38,754 nucleotides of DNA from Candidatus Nealsoniibacteriota bacterium (GCA_003560665.1 PWKK01000030.1:1-38754); one strand, 5' to 3'; positions 27,758 through 35,862 are shown, counted from the first letter of the stretch. Notes: a model not told the origin generated them from the letters alone. Program-made: numbers and translations.

Positions 27758-28021
27758 CTACAGTCCTAAAAATATATCTACCTTGTTCTCACGAACCTCC
27801 AGCACCCCTCTCTCAAACTGATAACTCTTTTCTTCTTTGTTTTCGTTGTAAATAACAACGTTACCGAAAATAAGGGTGATAAAGTTGGTGTGATAAGGAA
27901 GAACGTCAAACTTTCCCACTCCGTTTTCCGAAGAAACGGCAACCGCTTTGCTTTTAAATATATCTTTTTCCAAGACTGCGGAAAAAAATACTCTTACCTG
28001 AAGAAGTTCTTTGTTTTCCAT
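27758..28021 (-). CDS. atpC: F1-type ATPase epsilon-like subunit, N-terminal beta-sandwich only
   Basis: 87 aa; GKFDVLPYHTNFITLIFGNVVIY...FERGVLEVRENKVDIF resembles the epsilon N-domain; no C-terminal helical hairpin; follows beta. Confidence 0.75.
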   Translation of the reverse strand: MENKELLQVRVFFSAVLEKDIFKSKAVAVSSENGVGKFDVLPYHTNFITLIFGNVVIYNENKEEKSYQFERGVLEVRENKVDIFLGL

Positions 28022-28024
28022 AAA

Positions 28025-29422
28025 CTACTTCTCTAATTCGTTTATACCTCCGATATACAAAAATTTTTCCGGAAGAACATCATCTAAATCTCCTTTCAAA
28101 ATAGCTTCCACACCTTGAACCGTTTCTTCCACCTTTACATACTTTCCGGGTTTTCCGGTTTGATTTTCAACAACAGAAAAGGTTTGGGTCATAAAGTTAA
28201 GTATCTTTTGTGCCCGGTGATAAATAGTCCTGTTTTCAACGGAAAGCTCCGCTTCACCGACAATGGAAACTATCTGCTCTAAGTTTTTGTGCTGTTCTAA
28301 CACTTTCTTCGCCTCTAGAAAAAGATCGTGATGTTTTTGCCCGACAATATTGGGTGTAACCGAGGTTGAAGAAGAAGCAAGAAAGTCTATCGCCGGATAA
28401 CGTCCTTCTTGATAGATGTCACGAGAAAGAACGGCGTTAGAGTCAAAATAGGGCAGTATCGCCTGAACGCCGGCATCTGTTATGTCGTCTGCAGGAACAT
28501 AAACCGCCTGAACGCTGGTTATTCCTCCACTTTTAGTGGAGACCAGTCGTTCTTCAAGATTCCCTATCTCGCTTTTTAGTGTTGACTGGTATCCTCCTTC
28601 GGAAGGAATATCACCGAGCATCATTGACAGTTCGTTACCTGCTTGCAGGAATCGGTAAATGTTATCGATAAAGACAAATGTGTCTTGCCCGAGAGAGTCT
28701 CGAAAATACTCGGCGATGGTTGCTGTAACGTAGCCCACATTCGCTCTAACCGAAGCTGCTTCGTCCATCTGCCCGTAAACCAAAACCGCCGACGGCAAAA
28801 CTCCCACCTCTTTTAGTGTTTCGTACAACTCGTGCCCTTCTCTAATTCTCTCTCCCAGTCCGCCAAAGACCATTAAGCTTTTCTGATGAAAAACAACATT
28901 GTGCATCAGCTCTATCAAGAGAATCGTCTTCCCTACTCCCGCTCCTCCGAAAAGACCTATCTCTTCTCCTTTCACCAGCGGGGTGAAAAAATCAATCGCC
29001 TTTATTCCTGTTTGGACAACGCTTTCTCCCGAGACAACCTCTTCATAGGCCAGTTTTCTGTAAATCGGCCACTTTTCTTTCGTTTCTACCGGTAAGCTTC
29101 CGTCACGTGGGTTTCCGAAAACATCAACTACTTTTCCCAAAAGCTCTTTTCCGACGGGAACCTTTAACGGCTCTTTTGTTCTTAAAACTTTCGCCCCTCG
29201 AAATATCTTTTTAAATCCCGAAAGAACAACACAGGAACAGATAAATGTTTGATCAACAGAGACACGATGAACCTCAAGCAAAACATCTTCATTGTCCTTC
29301 AATACCAAAATCTCTCTCAGGAAAGGAGATTTTTCATACATCTCAATCTCCACCACTTCTCCGTGAATAGCACGAATATATCCTTCGCCACTCCCTGATA
29401 ATTTTTCTTCATTTACTTCCAT
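28025..29422 (-). CDS. atpD: F1-type ATPase beta-like subunit
   Basis: GLFGGAGVGKTILLIEL, GGLGERIREGHELY, TFVFIDNIYRFLQAGNELS, SVQAVYVPADDITDAG. Confidence 0.95.
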   Translation of the reverse strand: MEVNEEKLSGSGEGYIRAIHGEVVEIEMYEKSPFLREILVLKDNEDVLLEVHRVSVDQTFICSCVVLSGFKKIFRGAKVLRTKEPLKVPVGKELLGKVVDVFGNPRDGSLPVETKEKWPIYRKLAYEEVVSGESVVQTGIKAIDFFTPLVKGEEIGLFGGAGVGKTILLIELMHNVVFHQKSLMVFGGLGERIREGHELYETLKEVGVLPSAVLVYGQMDEAASVRANVGYVTATIAEYFRDSLGQDTFVFIDNIYRFLQAGNELSMMLGDIPSEGGYQSTLKSEIGNLEERLVSTKSGGITSVQAVYVPADDITDAGVQAILPYFDSNAVLSRDIYQEGRYPAIDFLASSSTSVTPNIVGQKHHDLFLEAKKVLEQHKNLEQIVSIVGEAELSVENRTIYHRAQKILNFMTQTFSVVENQTGKPGKYVKVEETVQGVEAILKGDLDDVLPEKFLYIGGINELEK

Positions 29423-30252
29423 AGGTGATACGGAATTACAATTTCTAATTGTTTTTTATCAACTATTCTTTTGTTTATTTTATTCCACGTACTTTCAAGT
29501 TTTTTTCTCCTTTCTTTTGCGTTTTCTCCTGCACGGTGCATTGCAACCATCCTTGTTGCGTGCCTCGACAAACGGTGCTCTAAAAAGGCTTGGTTGAAAA
29601 AAGCGGCAATTAATTCTTTTTCAAAAAACTCTAAAACTGCTTCCGGTGAGGGTTCAAAAAGATAGCTGGGAATACTTTCATCATCTTTCGGATTTTTAGC
29701 TTCCGCGGAAATATTGGTTGCCCCCACCTCTTGGGACAGTATTGTTTTAAATCTTCCGTGAAAAGCAATAATCGTATCGTAATTCTTGATAAAATCAATA
29801 ACTTTCTTTAACTCTTCTTCGGTGGGATTTTCGTCATCTAGGTTAAAGTAGGAAAATTTCGTATCCGGATTACTCTTTTCAACAAGATTCTTGCCCACTT
29901 CTCCTATTATCACTAAATCACTTTCTTTGTTTTTTAAAAAAGCAAAAACACTGCGCCAAACATCCAAAATCAAGGATCCGTAAAATCTTGAATTGGCAGA
30001 GAAAAAAACAGAGACTGTTTTTTCTTTTTTCTGGGCAACAACTTCCTCATCTTTTCCTTCTTTTTCGGCAAGATAGGACTTTTTTGCAATAGAGCACATC
30101 CTTGAAAGTTCTTCGATAAAATCTCTGTTTTTCAGTGCTCTTCCCCGAATATCGTTCATCTCTTTTTGTGAAACCTCACGGTAAGTCGCGGTAATTACTC
30201 CAATAGCAGAGACCGCTTTTAACTTTTCTTTAATTTTGCGAAAGTTTGCCAC
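29413..30252 (-). CDS. atpG: F1-type ATPase gamma-like subunit
   Basis: N-terminal KIKEKLKAVSAIGVITATYREVSQ; C-terminal AFLEHRLSRHATRMVAMHRAGENAKERRKKLESTWNKINKRIVDKKQLEIV. Confidence 0.9.
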   Translation of the reverse strand: MANFRKIKEKLKAVSAIGVITATYREVSQKEMNDIRGRALKNRDFIEELSRMCSIAKKSYLAEKEGKDEEVVAQKKEKTVSVFFSANSRFYGSLILDVWRSVFAFLKNKESDLVIIGEVGKNLVEKSNPDTKFSYFNLDDENPTEEELKKVIDFIKNYDTIIAFHGRFKTILSQEVGATNISAEAKNPKDDESIPSYLFEPSPEAVLEFFEKELIAAFFNQAFLEHRLSRHATRMVAMHRAGENAKERRKKLESTWNKINKRIVDKKQLEIVIPYHLWK

Positions 30253-30271
30253 TATTTACAGCTTCTTAAGT

Positions 30272-31741
30272 TTATAAAAACCTTTCTATCCTCGGTGCTA
30301 GCTCCTCACAAAAGTCTTTTAACTCTTCTGCGTTTTTCATTCTTTTTATCTTTTCTTCAATTTCAAAAAAAAGCTCTCCTCGAACATTTTCAAATATTTT
30401 TTCAATTTCTTTTTTCATCGAACCGGGTGCAGAATCTTTCCAAAATCCCGAAAAAAGAAGTCCGAAAAGAAGAAACTGCATTGTCCGCGGAATTATCGTC
30501 TTAATGTCCTGATTTAAAAGTATTTCCATTTTTTTCCCGAAATCGAGTGCTTTCTGCTTTTCTTTGCTGAGCTCCGCTCCAAATTGTGCAACCTCCAGTG
30601 TTTTCCGATATTCTATCAACCTTTCTTCTATTTTTCCAACTATCTCTTTGTCTAAAGAATCTCTCGTCTGGTTTCCTACCCGCGATACCGAGAGAAAAGA
30701 ATTGACTGCCGGATAACGCCCTCTTTTTAATTCGTTGATATCGAAAAAAATGTGCCCGTCGGTCATCGAGAGAAGGTTTGTTTGAATGAATCCGGAAATA
30801 TCATTTTCCAGTGTTTCTGCAACCGGAAGCATCGTGATACTTGCAACTTTGTCGTGAGAGATTTTAACATTTCCCGCTCTTTCAATAATCGACGCATGAA
30901 TGTGGAAAATATCTCCCGGGTAAGCCTCTCTTCCCGGAGGGTTTTTCAACAAAAGCGATATCTCCCGGTAAGCTTTTGCGTGATTGCTAAGATCATCGAA
31001 AATAACAAAAACATCGTTTCCTTTATCGCGAAAATACTCGGCCACCGTTATGCCTGCAAACGGAGCGATGTAGTGGAGGGTAGAGGGATCGTTAGAAGGG
31101 GTGATCATCATCACCACTTTATCAAACACACCCTTTTCTCGAAGATAATCCTCCACTCCTTTCAACGCCGAGCTTTCTTTTCCGATTCCGACATAGACAC
31201 AAATCACTCCTTTCTTTACCTGATTGCACATTGTCTGAAGAAGAAAAGTTGTTTTTCCCGTTTTCGCATCACCGACAACCATCTCTCTTTGACCGTGACC
31301 GAGAGGAGAAAGCAAGTCAACAATCATCACCCCTGTTTCAAAGGGGCGACTCACAACTTCTCTTTTCGTAATTCCGGGAGCATCTCTCTCGAGAGGAAGA
31401 GGCGTTTTCTCTCCCGAGACAGGACCCACTCCGTCTATCGGTAGGCAAAGTGGATTAACTATCCTTCCTAAAAGATTATCGGAGATCTCGATACGGAAAA
31501 GATTATTTGTTCTTGAAACTCTTTCTCCTCCTCTTATCTCTCCCATTTCAAACATTAAAACCTCCGCCTTGCCTCTATCCATTCCAAAAACAACTCCTCT
31601 TTCTCCGTTCTCCGCAATAATCGCTTCTCCTTTTTTCAAAGAAGGAAGCCCGGAAACATAAATAATAGGGTTACTCGAGTGGATAACATAACCGACCTCT
31701 CCGGTTTTTTCCAAGTATTTTTTAAATTTTTCTTTACTCAT
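30272..31741 (-). CDS. atpA: F1-type ATPase alpha-like subunit
   Basis: GDAKTGKTTFLLQ, VYVGIGKESSALKGV, PPGREAYPGDIFHIHASIIERAG, arginine-finger region SVSRVGNQTR. Confidence 0.95.
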   Translation of the reverse strand: MSKEKFKKYLEKTGEVGYVIHSSNPIIYVSGLPSLKKGEAIIAENGERGVVFGMDRGKAEVLMFEMGEIRGGERVSRTNNLFRIEISDNLLGRIVNPLCLPIDGVGPVSGEKTPLPLERDAPGITKREVVSRPFETGVMIVDLLSPLGHGQREMVVGDAKTGKTTFLLQTMCNQVKKGVICVYVGIGKESSALKGVEDYLREKGVFDKVVMMITPSNDPSTLHYIAPFAGITVAEYFRDKGNDVFVIFDDLSNHAKAYREISLLLKNPPGREAYPGDIFHIHASIIERAGNVKISHDKVASITMLPVAETLENDISGFIQTNLLSMTDGHIFFDINELKRGRYPAVNSFLSVSRVGNQTRDSLDKEIVGKIEERLIEYRKTLEVAQFGAELSKEKQKALDFGKKMEILLNQDIKTIIPRTMQFLLFGLLFSGFWKDSAPGSMKKEIEKIFENVRGELFFEIEEKIKRMKNAEELKDFCEELAPRIERFL

Positions 31742-32219
31742 AAGAAGATTGCTTAGCGGCTCTTATCTCCATCTTGTCCATTTTTTTCGCAAGAGAAAAA
31801 TCCGCCCATCTTCCTCTATATTCAACAACCGCTCCTCCGACAACTTCCCTGTTAAATCTTAAATCAATAACTGTTTTCTGCTCAAGCTCTCTTTGTAACC
31901 AGTCGCTAATCTTCTCGACTGCTTCTTCGTCGGGACGAAAGGCAACCTCCAGTCTTATCTGAGGCAAAAAAAAGATGTGCTTTTTTAGCAACTCAAGAAA
32001 GAATGTTTGTTGATCAACGTCTTCGCTCTCCTTCTCTTCGTTAAACTGTAAAAGAATCTCCTTTAATTCGCCTGTTATCTTTCCCTCTATTTTTTCCGCA
32101 AGCGGTTTGTTGACATCACTGAGAACCGCTTCCGTCGCCAAATCAATCTCTTTTAAATAAAAAATTAGGTCGCTCTTTGTCTTTATTTTTTTCTCAAGTG
32201 TAATAAAAAACTTCCGCAT
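31734..32219 (-). CDS. atpH: F1-type ATPase delta-like subunit
   Basis: 161 aa between b-like and alpha; C-terminal VIDLRFNREVVGGAVVEYRGRWADFSLAKKMDKM resembles the delta C-domain (GGxxxxxG, D.S). Confidence 0.82.
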   Translation of the reverse strand: MRKFFITLEKKIKTKSDLIFYLKEIDLATEAVLSDVNKPLAEKIEGKITGELKEILLQFNEEKESEDVDQQTFFLELLKKHIFFLPQIRLEVAFRPDEEAVEKISDWLQRELEQKTVIDLRFNREVVGGAVVEYRGRWADFSLAKKMDKMEIRAAKQSSYE

Positions 32220-32227
32220 AGTATTTG

Positions 32228-33151
32228 TTAGTCCTTTCCTTCTACTCGAAAAAAGCTTTCTTCCTTAGCTCTTTTTAGGGCATCTATCACCAAATCCTCA
32301 TGAGTTGAAGGGTCGATGGTCTTCCCGACAACCTGCTTGGTAGTATCTTTTATTATCTGATAGATTTTTTGGTCTATTTCCGCCAGTTTTTTTCTTTTGT
32401 ATCTTTCAATCTCTCTCTCCGCCTCTTCGTTTTTATCTCTTACGGCCTCTTCCAGTGGCTTATAAATTTGGCTTATTTTTTCATCCATTTCTGCAAGCAG
32501 CTCTTCTGACTTCTTTCGACTTTCAGTTATTAAAAAGTTACTCACCTCTTTGTTTTCTTCACGGTGTTTTGCAAACTCTTCCTCGAACATCTGAGTTAAC
32601 TGAGCTTTAATCTTCTCGTTTTCTTGAGATATTTCCTGGAAAAGACTGCTGTACATTTCTTTAACTTCTCGATCGGCACTTTCAATCTGCTTCCTGTAGT
32701 CTCCTAAAATCTCACTTGATGTTTTTCGAACTTCTTCTCGAAAGTCAACAACAGTTCTTTTTACCTCTTCTTCTAAAACTTTTTCCAGTCTCTCTTGAAA
32801 ATCATTTGATGTTTTCAGGAAAAACCCATCGTCTACAAAGCCCTTTTCTTCCTGCCTTTCGTTGCGGTCTTGATTTACCGGACTAACTTTTTCTTCTTCT
32901 CTTTCTTCGTTTTCATCTTCTTGTGATTCGGGAACAGCTTCCGTGAATTCTTCTTTTTTCGTTTCCTGGTCTTTTTCCACTGATTCTCCGCTCTTTTTTT
33001 CAAAAACAACCCTTCTTGCATTAGGTTTTAGGCCATCCCTTGCTTTAGAGTCGGGACCTTCATAGCTTTTTATCAGAAAAAACATTCTAATAGCCACTCC
33101 CACTACGGCTAAAAAAACAATTAAAAGAATCGATGGAATTATGTAATTCAT
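32228..33151 (-). CDS. atpF: Atypical, extended ATPase b-like peripheral stalk subunit
   Basis: N-terminal TM, acidic linker, long coiled coil, C-terminal TKQVVGKTIDPSTHEDLVIDALKRAKEE resembling the b-subunit C-terminus; operon position. Confidence 0.72.
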   Translation of the reverse strand: MNYIIPSILLIVFLAVVGVAIRMFFLIKSYEGPDSKARDGLKPNARRVVFEKKSGESVEKDQETKKEEFTEAVPESQEDENEEREEEKVSPVNQDRNERQEEKGFVDDGFFLKTSNDFQERLEKVLEEEVKRTVVDFREEVRKTSSEILGDYRKQIESADREVKEMYSSLFQEISQENEKIKAQLTQMFEEEFAKHREENKEVSNFLITESRKKSEELLAEMDEKISQIYKPLEEAVRDKNEEAEREIERYKRKKLAEIDQKIYQIIKDTTKQVVGKTIDPSTHEDLVIDALKRAKEESFFRVEGKD

Positions 33152-33181
33152 AATAAATTCACTATTCTGTGTTATTTCATC

Positions 33182-33982
33182 TTATAGTAAAATAACAAAC
33201 AAGGCAAGAGCGATTCCCGACAAAGTGAGGATTAAAATACCGATTAAGTTTAAGATCATTGCAAATCGAATACTTCCCTTTGCGAGAGGATTTCTACTAA
33301 TTCCCTTTATACCCTCTTTCAGAGTTCTCGAGAAAGAGTAGAGACCGAAAACAAAGCTACCGGTGACAAAAAGTGCCGCCAGGAGGTATCGTAAAATTTG
33401 AGGAGCATCTCTTTCCATGGTCCGAATAATCCTTCCGACTGCTTCCCAAAAAGTTATTTCTTGCCACGGCTCTTCATCTTCAATGGTTGTTTCGCGCGGG
33501 TCAACGAAAACTTCAATCAATCCTTCTTCTCCGTCAAGCTCTTCCATCGCTCTTCCGATAACAAAACCGGGATAAAGCGCTTTTTGGCCTACTCCCGGCT
33601 TGTTTGAGGAGGTGATAAAATCTCCTTTCTCTACTTTTTCGCGGCTCCCGTCAACTTTTACAAGAGCAACTCCGGAGGTTACTATCGGTAGACTATTTTC
33701 AGAGTCACGACCGACAACAACTATCGGATTAAAGGCCACTACACCGAAAATATTGTTGTCGTAGGGAGAATTAGCCCTTCTCAACTCTCCTCCATCTTCG
33801 GAAATAATGTCACCTTCCGCTGCGTTTCTGTCAGCTACTTCCAGCTGAACGGCCGTATCGGGAAGAAAAAAAGTTTCTTGGGCAAAAAGATGCCCGCATC
33901 CGGCAAAAAGGAAAACGGAAGAAATAAAGATTAGAAGCATCTTTCGGGAAATTTTTTTGAAAAAAGTAACAAAAAATCTCAT
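33182..33982 (-). CDS. Fusion of signal sequence, peptidase_G2-like extracytoplasmic domain and c-subunit-like TM hairpin without the ion-binding carboxylate
   Basis: C-terminal LKEGIKGISRNPLAKGSIRFAMILNLIGILILTLSGIALALFVILL has the c-subunit RNP polar loop; no Asp/Glu in either TM helix; N-domain resembles the C-terminus of the 26374-27753 product. Confidence 0.75.
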   Translation of the reverse strand: MRFFVTFFKKISRKMLLIFISSVFLFAGCGHLFAQETFFLPDTAVQLEVADRNAAEGDIISEDGGELRRANSPYDNNIFGVVAFNPIVVVGRDSENSLPIVTSGVALVKVDGSREKVEKGDFITSSNKPGVGQKALYPGFVIGRAMEELDGEEGLIEVFVDPRETTIEDEEPWQEITFWEAVGRIIRTMERDAPQILRYLLAALFVTGSFVFGLYSFSRTLKEGIKGISRNPLAKGSIRFAMILNLIGILILTLSGIALALFVILL

Positions 33983-34006
33983 AATATTACAGACTTTTTA
34001 GCGAAA

Positions 34007-34312
34007 TTAAACCTCTTCTTTTTTATCGTCAATATTTTTTATTTTCTCTCGGATAACTTTTTCCGAGCTATTCAACGCCTCTTGCAGCTCATCACGAATT
34101 TTTCTTTCTTCTTCGTTAAGGCCGGGTTCTCCGTCAAGCATTTCAATCTGTTTTTCAATTTTTCTCTGTAAATTAAAAAATGCTTTATTGACAACTTGGT
34201 CTGTTTTTTGTTGCTGCTCTTTTATTTTTTTTCGCCACTGAAAGACCTGATACCAAGTGTAGGTAAGAACAATGGCGGCTACAGCAACGATTATGTGTGT
34301 TATATCTATCAT
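34007..34312 (-). CDS. Small single-TM protein with cytoplasmic coiled-coil tail, in the ATPase operon
   Basis: IIVAVAAIVLTYTWYQVFQWRKKIKEQQQ... ; tail resembles the C-terminal tail of the neighbouring cohesin-like protein. Confidence 0.65.
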   Translation of the reverse strand: MIDITHIIVAVAAIVLTYTWYQVFQWRKKIKEQQQKTDQVVNKAFFNLQRKIEKQIEMLDGEPGLNEEERKIRDELQEALNSSEKVIREKIKNIDDKKEEV

Positions 34313-34317
34313 ATATT

Positions 34318-35862
34318 TTATACTGCTGTCTTGTTTTCTCCTCCCTCATGAACAGTATCTAAAGCCCCTTTTAATCCTTCTAAAACTCTTTTTTCACCCC
34401 TACTAAGGTCTGTCTTTTCTTCTAAATAATTAATCTGCTCTTTTATCTTCTTTTCGAGTGTTTCGTAAGCCTCTTTCTCTTCTTCACTACTGCTCTCCTC
34501 GAGCATCATTTGTTTTTCTTTTTTCTTTTTAATTTTACGATGGAAATAAGCGATAAGGCCAATGCCAACTAAGATTAAGAAAAGCAGCAGAATAATAATA
34601 ATGCTCATCATTCCTTCGGACTTTATCTCTAAAAAAAACTCTTCCGTGGTGCTTCTAACTACTCCTTCTTCGTCTTCAACTTCAAGCCAAACCAGATACT
34701 CTCCTTTGGGAAAGTGGTTTTCAAAAGTGAAATTACCTTCATCGTCAGTCACTACCTCTTTGAGAAACAGTGTCCCTTCTCCTTCTTTTCTGAAAGTCTC
34801 TCCTTCCAGACCGCCGTCTACGTTCCAAGACTCCCTAAAACCTCTCAACAGTATATTGATTTTTACCGTCGAACGGGGAAGCGTCTGCCCGATAATGGTT
34901 AGCGGTGTTCCTTCAGAGATTGAAGAAGATATCTCTCGAATCTCCAAAGGTGCGGGCACAACAGAAAAGTTTTCTGAGGCGGAATTGTGGTTATCATCTT
35001 CATCGAAAGCTCTTACCTCCAACAGATAATCTCCCGGAGGAAGAGAAGACACTCGATATCTTTCGTCTTCTAGATCATCAGGAAAAATGGTATCGTGCAA
35101 CTCGTCATTTAAAAATATTTCGTAGTATTTTGTTTCCGGTAAATCATCGCTTTTGTTTATAACAAAAACGGGCGTAGGATTTGCAGGGTCGCCCTCATTG
35201 TCAATTTCAACAAAAAAACCTTCTCCTTCAACAATATTTTCTTCCGAAAAATCATCTTCGAGAGTTGGTGGATCACCTCCCGGGGGCGCTGAAGGTGGAG
35301 TTGTGGGAGTGGAAGAGGCTTCCTTTATCGTGTAAGATGCTCTTCCCAAGTCGGCATCTAGCTTCTCTCCCGCCCTAAGAACCGTACCCTTCGTAAAGGA
35401 CAAAGAAGCGGTACCGGTTCTTATCGCTCTAAAGTTAACTGTAATGATATTGCCCTCAGTTCCTCTTAATCCTCCGGGAATCCCTCCGCTGAAAGTAATG
35501 CTGCCTCCAGAGTGTCTTGGTCTTCCTCCCGGAGACCAAGCCTCAACAACCGATGCTGCCTCCGAAATGCTTTCTACCATCAACAAGTTATTGTCGAAAC
35601 TTAAAATAGCGTTTACCGCATCCCCGCCTCCTCTTAACAAAACATTAACCGAAAAAACACTTCTTTCTTCGTGTGTTCCCGAGGAGGGGCTCAGAGAAAG
35701 AGATGCATCGGCGGTTACAAAGAAAGGAAGAAAGAGAGATAAAAAGAAAAAAGCAAAAAAACAAGTTTTTTTTGCCAACAAACGAAAAAGAAAATTATCT
35801 AAAAAATTCTCCTTTTTATTGTAACCGCCATTTCTCGTTTTTTTCTTAAGAAAACATTTCAT
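34318..35862 (-). CDS. Cohesin-like surface protein with Ig-like domains, C-terminal TM and cytoplasmic coiled-coil tail
   Basis: ADASLSLSPSSGTHEERSVFSVNVLLRGGGDAVNAILSFD...SGGSITFSGGIPGGLRGTEGNIITVNFRAIRTG; C-terminal TM SIIIILLLFLILVGIGLIAYF. ORF extends to 36006; ATG at 35862 follows the end of the upstream CDS. Confidence 0.78.
   Translation of the reverse strand: MKCFLKKKTRNGGYNKKENFLDNFLFRLLAKKTCFFAFFFLSLFLPFFVTADASLSLSPSSGTHEERSVFSVNVLLRGGGDAVNAILSFDNNLLMVESISEAASVVEAWSPGGRPRHSGGSITFSGGIPGGLRGTEGNIITVNFRAIRTGTASLSFTKGTVLRAGEKLDADLGRASYTIKEASSTPTTPPSAPPGGDPPTLEDDFSEENIVEGEGFFVEIDNEGDPANPTPVFVINKSDDLPETKYYEIFLNDELHDTIFPDDLEDERYRVSSLPPGDYLLEVRAFDEDDNHNSASENFSVVPAPLEIREISSSISEGTPLTIIGQTLPRSTVKINILLRGFRESWNVDGGLEGETFRKEGEGTLFLKEVVTDDEGNFTFENHFPKGEYLVWLEVEDEEGVVRSTTEEFFLEIKSEGMMSIIIILLLFLILVGIGLIAYFHRKIKKKKEKQMMLEESSSEEEKEAYETLEKKIKEQINYLEEKTDLSRGEKRVLEGLKGALDTVHEGGENKTAV

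Noticed and set aside
30752-31444. 230-aa plus-strand ORF opposite atpA
   Set aside because: Antisense to a well-conserved alpha subunit; no recognisable domain; shadow ORF.
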